The position numbers were made by a program, and so were the translations under genes. Positions 54,536 to 64,000 of a DNA stretch of 64,000 nt are shown in pieces (position 1 is the first letter of the stretch; each line of letters opens with the position of its first letter). The notes below the pieces were generated by a model. It made no database searches and had not been told where the DNA came from. It worked only from the letters and a program-made list of their open reading frames with translations. Source of the stretch: Cacajao melanocephalus (Eukaryota > Chordata > Mammalia > Primates > Pitheciidae); the NCBI GenBank assembly GCA_963573385.1, contig CAUYLG010066009.1:1-64000 (forward strand), given 5' to 3'.

Positions 54536-55185
54536 TTTTTTTCTGTTTATTAAGTTATACATGAAAAATATTTATATTTATGGTATACAATGTGGCATTT
54601 TGATACCTGTATACCTTATGAAATTATTACATCAACTAATTAACATATCCATCACATCATATACTTATTTATTTTGTAGTGAGAACAGTTAAGATCTACT
54701 CTCTCAGCAACTTTAAAGTAACAATAAATTATGAAAGCAGATAACCTGATGGACATGTGTGCAAAGAACCTGACCGAATAGATATTTCTCAAAATGAGAC
54801 ATATAAATGGCCAACAGATAAATGAAAAACTGCTCAGTATCATTAACCATCAGGGAAATGAAAATGAAAACCACCATGAAATATTATCTGTTAGAATAAC
54901 TATTATCAAAAAGATGAAAAATGTTTGTTGGTAAGGATGTAGAGAAAAGAAAACCTTGGTACACTGGTGGTGGGAATGTAAATTATTAAAGTCCTTATGG
55001 AAATCAGTATGAAGATTCCTTAAAAAGTTAAAAATGGAACTAGCATATAATCCTATAATCCAATGTCTGGATGTTTATCCAAAGGAAATGAAATTAGGAC
55101 CTCATAGAGATATCTGCATTCTAATGTTCATTGCCGCTTTATTCACAATAGTCAAGACATAGAATCAGCCCTATGACACGATTGA
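54536..55185 (-). mobile_element. L1 with 5' inversion (twin-priming structure)
   Basis: 54536-54542 is a short T-run (the A-tail), 54543-54735 is an L1 3' UTR read in reverse (ATTAACATATCCATCACATC, GTAGTGAGAACAGTTAAGAT). It abuts 54742-55185, which is L1 ORF2 sequence in the opposite, plus orientation (AAATGGCCAACAGATAAATG, ACTGGTGGTGGGAATGTAAA, TTGCCGCTTTATTCACAATA). On the minus strand this is an inverted 5' segment joined to a sense 3' segment, the layout left by twin priming. No TSD was identified. Confidence 0.85.
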
Positions 55186-55634
55186 GTGAATTTTCAATTT
55201 TTGGGACTATAGTAAAGAAAACAAAAACTCCGAGTTAAATTGCTTTAAATCAATACCATTGTAAAGTTTCAGGATGGTCAATAACACACATCTACATAGA
55301 ATTTTATTCCTGAAATCTATAGTAACTTACCATTACCTGCATTTTTTCTCCTAAGTACATAATTGATTAATACCTGCATTGGCGTTTTGGTGGGACATTA
55401 ATGTTTTCCAGAAAGACTGAACAGAAAATTACAATTGCCTCTAATCTGTGTTTTATGAACACAGAGTGAGCACTTTGATCACCTATATACCTCAGAATTC
55501 TATTTCATCTGATCAGCAGCAGCAATTTGAATTTGGTGTGTCTGCCTTTGAAACAAATTTAAGTTTAAAGTAGTAATTTACAGGTTGTTCAACTTTTGCT
55601 ATCTAAAATAACACAATCCTTCTAAAGAAGATTT
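55186..55634. other. No feature seen
   Basis: AT-rich unique-looking sequence. Confidence 0.5.
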
Positions 55635-56456
55635 TGTTCTGGTAGAGAGGGGAAGGATTGTAATCAAGCAGTGGCATTTGCAAAGGATTAGAGGAAGAAA
55701 TAAACAGATTCACAGGCAAGAAATGGCAAACAATCTGTTTGGCAGGGTAAACACCCTGTTTCAGGACTTCTTGTTAGAGTGGAAATATTTCTTTGTTCCT
55801 TCCATTTTCTGGGGAGGTGACGTCCACTCCATTCCCTAGCAGATAACATATTGCAGAAACATTCCGGTCCCTCCCTCCTTTAGTGGTTATTCCTACATGA
55901 GATGGAGTAAATAATCTGATGAGTAACGTTAGGGAAAGGGACTCGGAGCTCTTTCTTTCACTAACCTTTCATTGGCAGTTCCAATGAAACTGCCCTCTGC
56001 CTTGCATCTCTTTGGTTTCTATTTCAACCTGTCTACTTTCAGGCTAAATGTGTTCTCTCTCCTCCTGTCTCCCAGGCATCAGCACAAAGTAGCCTCCTGT
56101 GAGAGACAAGGAGTAGAGGTATATAAGAGTCAAAAGTCAATTTTGGCCTCTGCTTTAAATTGCAGTACCCGATCTTTCTCTCTCCTGGATTTCCCCTCTG
56201 GAGTCCCCTTCCACACTCTCTCGTGGAAGCCAGTCTTCCCCTCCTAAACTTCATCTCTATTCCCTTCCACTCAGTGTGGAAGCCAGTCTTCTCCTCCTAA
56301 ACTTCATCTCTATTCCCTTCCACTCAGTGTGGAAGCTGCTTTCCTCTCCTGTATTCCATCTTTTTGGATTCTCTCACTCAGTGTGAGAGTTAGCTGTTTC
56401 TCTCTCCTTCTCCTGTTTCTCTCCCTCTTTAAATAAATCACTTTCTACAAACAACA
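55635..56456 (+). mobile_element. Candidate solo LTR with 53-bp repeats
   Basis: Called on layout rather than family. A TATA box TATATAAG lies at 56120-56127, a pyrimidine-rich region with about three to four 53-bp repeats follows (56223-56382), then a polyA signal AATAAA at 56432-56437. TATA, R-like region and polyA signal in about 320 bp are what an LTR shows. The U3-like part upstream (55635-56119) is less AT-rich than its surroundings. Ends TG (55635) and CA (about 56454) are guesses and no TSD was found. Confidence 0.5.
56223..56382 (+). repeat. 53-bp tandem repeats
   Basis: Units 56223-56275 and 56276-56328 differ at about one base; a third, diverged unit follows at 56329-56382. All start GTGGAAGC and end CACTCAGT. 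A degenerate partial unit precedes at about 56175-56222. The strong identity of units 1 and 2 marks a recent duplication. Confidence 0.95.
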
Positions 56457-58159
56457 AAAAAAAGAATTTTGGATGTTTTAATCTCACTCCCACCAGATAA
56501 AAATTCTGAAAAGAGCTTTAGATAGATTCACTATTAATTTATGGTTCAACAATTCAGAATTTGTGTAAGCCCACAGAGAAGTACAATTTTGCATTATCAT
56601 GAAAAAGGGACCAAGGGGCTAATTACTGACATAAAAGGGCAGCATTTTATCCATTTACTAGTTTAAGCTGCTTTCACACCATTTAAAAGCAGCCATTTAA
56701 CTATAGTGTTTCATTATACCCTATTGTTATCTATGTACTGAAGAACATTCAAGGATTTCTTCTTTTTAAAAAATATCGGTCATTTCTTTATTACACAAGA
56801 GTAAAATAATAAAACCACGTATCTTCAAAGATGGGTTTTTGAGGGGCAAGGGGAGGATGTTCTTTGCATAAACTCCTATATCCCTTTCTATTCTGAGTTA
56901 AACCAAGTTAGCACAAAGAGGGAATGTGTCTAATGGGGCTATATTTTACACATAACAAATGCTTTACAAAGTACTTTATGAATGATTAAATAATGGCTAT
57001 GTTAAACTACTCCTTTTTAATGTTTCCATCTTTCATCCTATACTAATTTATATAATCAAAAAGCAGTGTTTTTATAGAACTGAGAAGTGCTTTCATTTTC
57101 ATTACGCCACTGTTTAATGTCATCCCTCACCCTTGAAAAACATGAATGCAGGAACCATCTGCTTGCATGTCATTTCTGACCCTGACAAGAGCACGGTGAA
57201 GACATGGCTCATTGTGCCCCAGCAATGTATCTCAGACAAGGACCCGTGCTGGAGATTCTTCTTTGGATGTGGTTCCTAGAAAGTGCTGTTGTGAACGAGT
57301 GCAGCGCTTCCCTTTGTCAAAAGGATAAAAATCCTGTGTGTCAGGATGTGCTCTTTTTTGCGAGGCTGCTGGGAAACCTCAAGGCCAGTTCCATGTCCAG
57401 GTGTCAGCAATCCGCTCCCCTCGAGCACCTTGGCAGGTGGACTTTGCTTCCATTCCCAACTGCTCCACTTTTCATCAAATTCCATTTTCTAAACCACCTC
57501 AGAAATTTTGAAAGTAGAAAGGGCACAAATCCTAAACACCCTAATCATAGTGAGATTTTACTGTGTGTGAAAATAAAACAGATCATAAGAACATGGGACA
57601 TCAGAGACATACCAGATTGGATATTTTTCTTCCCCAACTAACAGGGACATAAAGGCAACCAATATTTGTCATGAAACCAGACCGTAGCAAGCAAACATTT
57701 CAAAACTAAGACTCAGTTTTTGTATTAGAAACTTATTTACCTATTAGCTACCTGGAATGAATATTTCACTTGGAAAAAAAAACAACAGCATCTAAGCACC
57801 TGGCACCGAAAGCAAGGGAGAGGAGAATAAGTTTTGGTGCCTTTTATCTGGTCACTGATGCAAAATAGATTCCAAAAATCAAGGGCTCGGGTTTGTGGAC
57901 TTTCTGCTTTAACCAGATGCTCTAGATGCTACTAACATCCCAGAGAGAGGCCAGACCCAACCCTCAAGACTTCCTTTTGTACAGCCTAAGATACAGAACA
58001 CATGAGGTCACTCTGCAGAGTGAAATGACTGCTGAGGCAATAAGATGTGGTGTGAGGTAAAAGACTACAGGCTTAGTGAAGGACGATGTGGCAATAAGCA
58101 TGGACATTAAAAACACACATGCCCTCCAACGCAGACAGCTTACTTAGCTTACTTCTGAG
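56457..58159. other. No confident feature; one 145-codon frame
   Basis: No transposon recognised. A plus frame with ATG at 57204 and stop at 57641 is open for 145 codons but shows no domain, signal peptide or context that I recognise. Probably chance. Confidence 0.45.
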
Positions 58160-58660
58160 TTCTCATTCCAGACAAATGTTTTCTTGCATGCACAAAGAAG
58201 CACACAAAAGGATACTCGATGCAGCATGATTCGAAGCAGCAAAACCTTTGGAATTACCCTAAATGTTCATCACAAAGAAAACAAACTGTGGGACATTCAT
58301 ACATGGAATATTTTACACCAACTATGAAGTTGTTAGATCTCTGCAAACAGATATGAAAAGATCTGTAAGGTCTATTGAGTGGGAGAAAGGAAGCTATAGA
58401 ATGCATGTTCCCACTTGCATGAAATTTAAAATAAACTGTATTTATGTTTCAAAATACACAGGTGATATATACACATACATACATATTTGCTGTGAAAAAC
58501 AAATACACAGGTGATATATACACACACATACATACACACTGTGAAAAACAACTCGGAAGGGTCACACGGAACTGATGATTGTAATTAGAATGAGTTGGGT
58601 AGGTAAAGGGGTTTGTTACTTTATCTGTATTATTTTAATTATTTAAAACAATGTATTCCT
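58160..58660 (+). mobile_element. L1M LINE 3' end
   Basis: Plus-strand L1M: GCATGCACAAAGAAGCACAC, TTACCCTAAATGTTCATCAC, GGGACATTCATACATGGAAT, GCATGAAATTTAAAATAAAC and TATCTGTATTATTTTAATTA. It contains a 49-bp tandem duplication at 58452-58549. Confidence 0.83.
58452..58549 (+). repeat. 49-bp tandem duplication
   Basis: Units 58452-58500 and 58501-58549, both from AAATACACAGGTGATATATA to GTGAAAAAC, with about five differences concentrated in a CA/TA-rich middle. Confidence 0.95.
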
Positions 58661-58685
58661 GTGTTACTTGGGTCAATTTTGAGTG

Positions 58686-59237
58686 ATGATTTATAGAAAG
58701 AATGCAAAATATGAAAACAAATCTAGCTGTTCTCCAACCCCGCACTGTAGGTTTTCCTTCATAACAAGGTGTGGGGAGCCGCAGCGGCGGGCTGGAGGGC
58801 AGAAGCACGGGGCTGCTGTGCTCTGCACAGGAGGTCTCAATCAGTATTTGCTGAATAAAGTTGCCTCGATTTCCTTCCTTATAAACATGTGCCCTTATAA
58901 TGCTAAAAAAATATCTGTGAGTCTACGTTATGCAGGAATCCCTCGTGGACACAGGAAAAGGAGTCAGCCCTCAGAAGATGAGCACCACATGGAAAGGGAA
59001 GGAGAAAGAGCAGGAGCCTCTCGCCTGGCCCCTTTGAGTCCCAGGCAAAGCTCATCTGGGCCACCTCTTCCAGCCTTCCCTGGCCGGGCTCCTCCAGAGC
59101 CAGCTGAGGCCCGGGCTCTCACCATACTATCCCTGAACAGTCTGCACCTGCCTCGCCGCCCTCCCTCAGGTCAGCCCGATTCCCTCCAGCCTGACCTCGT
59201 GTTCATTCATTCAATAATTTCAACAGATGTCCTGTGA
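58686..59237 (+). other. Uncharacterised 183-codon open frame in a GC-rich patch
   Basis: Longest frame in the window, ATG at 58686. The first half is ordinary AT-rich sequence just after an L1M, and includes an L2-like scrap near 58829-58855. The second half (about 58960-59190) is GC-rich and encodes a Pro/Ser/Arg-rich stretch typical of translated noncoding GC-rich DNA. I see no known domain, no strong Kozak context and no splice support. A real small gene or lncRNA exon cannot be excluded, but chance is likelier. Confidence 0.2.
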
Positions 59238-59291
59238 TTTTGAAAATTACCACTCATCTAGCATGGAGGAAGGAAAAAAATTAGCAAATAT

Positions 59292-59517
59292 GGACACAGG
59301 GAGGGGAGTGCATCACATACTGGGGTCTGTGGAGGGGGTGGAATAGGGGAGGGACAGTATAGGGTGGGGAGTTGGGGAGGGACAACATGGGGAGAAATGC
59401 CAGATATAGCTGATGGGGAGGAAGGCAGCAAACCACATTGCCATGTGTGTACCTGTGCAACAATCTTACATGTTCTTCACATGTACCCCGAAACCTAAAA
59501 TGCAATAAAAAAAAAAC
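59292..59517 (+). mobile_element. Very short L1 insertion (226 bp) with TSD
   Basis: Only the L1 3' UTR from GGACACAGGGAGGGGAGTG to the GCAATAAAAAAAAA tail. TSD TAGCAAATAT is perfect at 59282-59291 and 59518-59527. The 3' UTR resembles the L1 at the window start more than the other L1s here. Confidence 0.96.
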
Positions 59518-59682
59518 TAGCAAATATAACTGCTTTGAGGTTCTGGAGAAGAAAGTCATTTTCTCCAGCCTGGGCAGTGTCTGGGGCCCTACTTAGTTAA
59601 AGCCACCAGAGGAAGACAAGGTCTGTATCAACAACACCCACTTCCACCTTTCCCCCAGCTCACACACTCATGAGCATGAGCT

Positions 59683-59686
59683 CTCA

Positions 59687-59719
<33 letters not shown>
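59683..59719. repeat. (CT)n(CA)n microsatellite
   Basis: CT units followed by about ten CA units. Confidence 0.93.
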
Positions 59720-60411
59720 GGGAATGTGGAGCTGACTGATCAGTTCAAGCAGTTCCTCTTTCATCCAATCTTCAGCTGTTCTCACCGTTTCTTCCTCCAT
59801 ATCACCCATTTCCAGCTTTGCCTGCCCAGCCAAACACCCTTACAGCCCACAGGAACCCCAGCTTGGAGAATACCAATCTCACTTGACTTAAAAAAGGAAG
59901 ACCACCTCCACCACTTTCCTTACTTCCATCACATGAGCAGACAGGACTTGAGGACTACCTCCTGCAGCTGCATGGTGGGGACGCTAACATCTCCTCCTGG
60001 ATCCACTGCTAAGCAGCCCTCCACTCCTGCTAGGCCAGGGACACCCACCAACACCCCTCCCCTTTGCATATCCGTCCACTCAACAGTAACAGTGCACATG
60101 GTACCTTCCTGTAAACCCACCACCAGAATTCTAGAACCTCTTCCATTTATTTAGGAACTTTCTTTGATGAGAAGCTATTGGGGTCTGTTGGGGAGTGTCC
60201 CCGCCACCACTGCTATTTAACAAGACCCACTGTCTCTCCTACCGGACATGCTGTCCCCCCTGTATCGGGTACTTCTCACATTTGTTAGACAGTTAAAAAG
60301 TAAAAAAACACCAATGGAGAAGGTTAAAAAAAGGAAACTACCCACCAATCTGCTACAGAGGTCTGTTTCTGACACAATCATTTTTAAAACACTGAACTTA
60401 AGCTGATATTA
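59720..60411. other. No confident feature
   Basis: Pyrimidine- and C-rich unique-looking sequence. A 142-codon frame at 59726-60154 is Thr/Pro/His-rich and shows no domain I recognise. Confidence 0.45.
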
Positions 60412-60425
60412 AGAAAGAAATGCAT

Positions 60426-60670
60426 TGTTCTCACAAGTGGGAGCTAAATGATAAGATGAACACGCAGAGGGAGATGACACTGGATCTATCTGATGTGGGG
60501 AGGATAGGAGGAGGGACAGGAACAGAAAAGACAACTGTTGGGTACTGGGCTTAATACCTGGGTGATGAAATAATTACGTACAACAAATCCCTGAGATACA
60601 GGTTTACTTATGTAACAAACCTTCACATGTACCCCAAAACCTAAAATAAATGTTAAAAACCAAAAAAATA
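60426..60670 (+). mobile_element. L1 3' end (outer insertion of a nest)
   Basis: From the end of ORF2 (GTTCTCACAAGTGGGAGCTA) through GGGCTTAATACCTGGGTGAT and CTTCACATGTACCCCAAAAC to an A-rich tail. Its upstream flank is AGAAAGAAATGCAT (60412-60425). An Alu sits in its tail. Confidence 0.94.
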
Positions 60671-61158
<488 letters not shown>

Positions 61159-61224
61159 GAAAGAAATGCATGTCCCCACATGCCCTCCCCAAAATGAGCT
61201 GAGGAAAAGGTACACATAGGCAAC

Positions 61225-61487
61225 GTGTGAGGCTGACCTATTAGAGGTCAGTCAGACTCTGGCTCAGAAACCTGAGGGTGCAGGGCAGGGAGAGAACCCT
61301 GGTGACATCTTTTAAGCCCCCTTTCCAGCTGTGTCTGATGCCATTTCTACCCACTGGACTCTTCAGTTACTGAGTTTATAAATTGTGCATACATAGGAAC
61401 TTTTTTTCAGCTAAGCCAATTTGAGTGATTTGTATTCCCACAATCTGTAATCCAAAGAGTTCTGGCTAAGCTAATACTCTAACATAA
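61225..61487 (+). mobile_element. Probable LTR 3' part, family uncertain
   Basis: AACCCTGGTGACATCTTTTA, AGCCCCCTTTCCAGCTGTGT, CTCTTCAGTTACTGAGTTTA, TAAGCCAATTTGAGTGATTT and AGAGTTCTGGCTAAGCTAAT follow the 3' half of a MaLR/ERVL-like LTR as I remember it. Confidence 0.55.
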
Positions 61488-61662
61488 GCAAATATCCCCA
61501 CTCTAAGGTAGTCTCACTAGTCAAAGGGTCTAGATGGGGAGGTTCATTGCATAGGTATGACTATAAAATAATAATATTCACATTTTTAAAAACAAACCAA
61601 ATGAGCAAGGACCCCCACTGGAATTCTTCCTAAGGAATTTTAATAGTAAAAAATCTAAATTC

Positions 61663-61963
61663 TTTTCTTTTTCTTTGTTTTTGAGACAGGGTCTCATTCT
61701 GTCACTCAGGCCAGAGTGCGGTAGCACAATCACAGCTCACTGTACCCTTGACCTCCCAGGTACAAGCAATCCTCCCACCTCAGCCTCCTGAGTAGCTGGG
61801 ACCACAGGTGCACACCACCACGCCTGGCTAATTTTTTTTTTTTTGAGAGACAGAATCTCACTAAGTTGCCCAGTCTGGGTCTTGAACTCCTGGCCTCCAG
61901 TAATCCTCCCTCCTCAGCCTCCCAAAGTGCTGGGATTACAGGTGTGAGCTACCGTGCCCAGCC
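61663..61963 (-). mobile_element. Alu SINE, old (J-type)
   Basis: Minus-strand dimeric Alu with TTTGTTTTTGAGACAGGGTC, AAGCAATCCTCCCACCTCAG and an expanded T-run in the central link at about 61831-61842. AluJ-like diagnostic phrases. Confidence 0.94.
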
Positions 61964-62188
61964 ACAAATCTCAGTTAAGAGTTGGATTTTATTTTGGAAA
62001 AACTATCAATACTCAGTCAAGGTAATGTCTTTGTCAAAATGGCATAAGGCTTAACAAAAGAGATATCATTATCTGTATAGCACATAGATTGTTTCACATT
62101 GTATCATTAGGAAACCAGCTTTGGGTAGAGTTTTACTACACAAGTCCATCTAGTCCATCTACTCTGATCATTTTGAGGCTCTCTCTCC

Positions 62189-62348
62189 TTTTTTTTTTTT
62201 TTATATGGAGTCTTGCTCTGTCACCCAGGCTAGAGTGCAGTGGTTCGAGCACAGTCCCCTACAGTTTCAAACTCCTGGGCTCAAGCAAGCCTCCTGCCCC
62301 AGCCTCCAACACAGCTGGGACTACAGGGGCACACTACTATGACTGGCT
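62189..62348 (-). mobile_element. Alu right monomer only
   Basis: T-run, TATGGAGTCTTGCTCTGTCA, CAGCTGGGACTACAGGGGCA, TATGACTGGCT: a single right-arm-like unit (FRAM or a truncated Alu). Confidence 0.87.
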
Positions 62349-62410
62349 CAACCAGTTTTTATGTGAAAGCGACAGTCACACAACCATCCAAATAGAATCA
62401 TCTGCAATGT

Positions 62411-62469
62411 GGCTCATGTACAACACAGAAGCCAGGTTATAGGCTCATGAACACAGAAGCCAGGTTATA
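62411..62469 (+). repeat. Short tandem duplication (31 and 28 bp)
   Basis: Units 62411-62441 and 62442-62469 both run from GGCTCATG to AACACAGAAGCCAGGTTATA. The second lacks three bases and is otherwise identical, so it is recent. Confidence 0.95.
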
Positions 62470-62699
62470 ACTTACAGATTCAAAAAGTATCAAGTACTTG
62501 TCTTTCTTCTCTCTTTAATAAAGAGTTAAATTTGCCAAGAAAGAAAGATACAATCCTGAATTAAAGACGAACTCTGCCAGGTGTTTCCCAGGATGTCATC
62601 ACTACTGGACAAAAAGTCAGCCTGTCAGGCAAACATTAATCATTAGCCATTGTTGATAATTAACTAATGATCTATAAGAATACACCATGGAGCCCTTGT

Positions 62700-62845
62700 A
62701 TGGTCATTCATTTATTTACTCACTCATCGGACATGCATTTCCTGATGTGCTTCCTGTGTGCCAGGCACAGGATTAAGTTCACAAGGCTATATACCCAAAT
62801 CAGACTGCAGTCTCAGCCTCTAGGAATGCATATTCTAGTTCCATC
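62700..62845 (-). mobile_element. L2 3' end fragment
   Basis: TCATTCATTTATTTACTCAC, GTGTGCCAGGCACAGGATTA and CCTCTAGGAATGCATATTCT match the reverse-read L2 3' UTR. Confidence 0.85.
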
Positions 62846-63929
62846 CAAAGTCACTCCGCTAATCAGCCAAAGACCCAGGCTGTCAGACCCCACAGCCCAT
62901 GGGCAGACCATCACACTCCATGCCACTTCCCATAACAGTTATAAACCGGGGGAATGGGGCTGGTGTCTGTAGAGGAGAGTGGACTAAGCAAAGCGGAGTT
63001 CAGAGGAAAGCAAGTACTCAGATGAAGGCAGGCGGGGAGTGGATCAGAGAAGGCTGAAGGAAAGAAGCAGCATAGGAGCTGTCCAAGAAGAACAGACAGA
63101 ACCTAGGCATACGGAAATAAGAAAGCTCAATTCCAAGAGAACGAAGACCAAGCAAAGACGCAGTCTTAACGGCGTACAGACCTAACCCCCGCCGTATAGG
63201 CTAAGCCCAAGGAGCCAAGTTATGAAATTGTGTTTCAGGTATTATAGTTCACACCACCAGGTGCAAAAGCCATAAGATGCTGAACTACATGACCATGCAG
63301 ATACAATGGACTTGCTTTTTAAGTCCAGTTAACACTACACTCAGATCTTAGCCATGGAGGAAAGAAAGCAATCAAAGTAGACTGTCCCACAGCATTCCTG
63401 GCCACTGTAAAGCGTCTGGTCCCACAGACAAGCATCCACAGCCCAGCACTCCTTCTCAGACAGGTCCCACCATTCTTGCTACTCTGAACCCTGGAACCAG
63501 AGCACAAAATCTCCTAGGCTGCTCAGCTGTGAAAGCCAGCACTGAGGGCTTTTTCAGCAAGAGGTACACAAGAAGGGCCACAGACCTTAAGCTTTTCAGG
63601 AATAACACGTACACCTTCCCACTCATTCCCAGCTAAGGACCTGCAAGAAATCCACAGAGGAACCTGCCACCCATGAAAATCCAAAACACGGCTCAGAGGA
63701 AGGAACGATGGAGGTGCTTCTCCCGGGACAGCCATTCGTTTGGTGCATATCAGCAATATCTACATCTACCGTATACCCCTACCACTGCATCAGGCATGGC
63801 TGGGGATTCAGAAAGCTTCACTATGAACTGTATTCTGAAGATGCTTGAGAGGATAAAGATGTGCCTATAAATAAAAAATACAGGGTATTTTATGTGCAAA
63901 ATGCCACAAAAAGGTTTAGATTGTTTGGA
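62846..63929. other. No feature seen (1.1 kb)
   Basis: Unique-looking, somewhat less AT-rich. No transposon or coding signal recognised. Confidence 0.5.
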
Positions 63930-64000
63930 TCAGTTTCAGGAAAGGCCTCATGGAAGAAACATGATCTGAGATTATTCTTGAGCAGCTGTAAGGAGAGTGA
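63930..64000 (-). mobile_element. Possible L2 fragment running off the window
   Basis: TTTCAGGAAAGGCCTCATGG, GAAGAAACATGATCTGAGAT and TTCTTGAGCAG resemble the reverse-read L2 3' UTR. It continues past the end. Confidence 0.55.

Noticed and set aside
56223..56382. 53-bp repeats considered as a CRISPR-like array
   Set aside because: Units are contiguous, with no unique spacers, and the host is a primate genome.
57204..57641. 145-codon plus frame with ATG
   Set aside because: No domain, signal or context recognised; length is within chance for 64 kb on six frames. Worth a conservation check only.
59726..60154. 142-codon Thr/Pro/His-rich plus frame
   Set aside because: Composition reflects C-rich DNA; begins just after a CA repeat; no known domain.

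Overview
The window is primate nuclear DNA, most likely human or another catarrhine. It carries dimeric Alu SINEs of J, S and Y type on both strands, Alu monomers, primate L1 3' ends, MaLR (THE1/MST/MLT1) and other ERV LTRs, and old mammalian L2, MIR, L1M, MER8, MER5A and MER2/Tigger copies. I found no convincing protein-coding exon, no tRNA, rRNA or small-RNA gene and no CRISPR array. Most open frames fall in reverse-read Alus or decayed L1 ORF2. It reads as intergenic or deep intronic sequence.

Layout. 0-7 kb: an L1 3' end, an Alu, a rearranged AT/GT microsatellite, a decayed betaretrovirus-like integrase fragment, an Alu with a (TTTTC)n tail, an AluJ, a complete MER8 and an LTR remnant. 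7.6-18 kb: a mosaic of old L1M pieces on the minus strand, broken by Alus and by one plus-strand L1 3' end. 18-26 kb: an MLT1 LTR split by an AluY, a long L2 and two quiet stretches. 26-36 kb: an L2 with a 102-bp tandem duplication, an L1MA 3' end, three LTRs, MER5A, and a palindromic MITE. 37-43 kb: an L1M ORF1 region, a truncated MST provirus with 3' LTR, two L1 3' ends in series, a MER2/Tigger copy, an MLT1 LTR with a long polypurine tract, and a second L2. 46-50 kb: a 3.5-kb minus-strand L1 carrying an inserted Alu and a solo THE1 LTR. 50-64 kb: mostly unique sequence with an L1 fragment lacking its 3' end, an L1 with a 5' inversion, a candidate LTR with 53-bp repeats, an L1M 3' end, a 226-bp L1 insertion, a nest of L1/Alu/L1 at one reused target site, and old L2/LTR pieces.

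No gene network can be described. The record here is retrotransposition plus local rearrangement. I saw nothing that qualifies as a new biological system. The best second looks are the LTR-like element with 53-bp repeats (about 55.6-56.5 kb), the reused insertion site (60.4-61.2 kb), the inverted L1 (54.5-55.2 kb), the two short templated duplications (68 bp and 36 bp), and the MITE whose arm carries an extra inverted copy (35.8-36.0 kb). Family names come from remembered consensus sequences, not a search. Boundaries are good to a few bases where a target-site duplication is given, otherwise to tens of bases.
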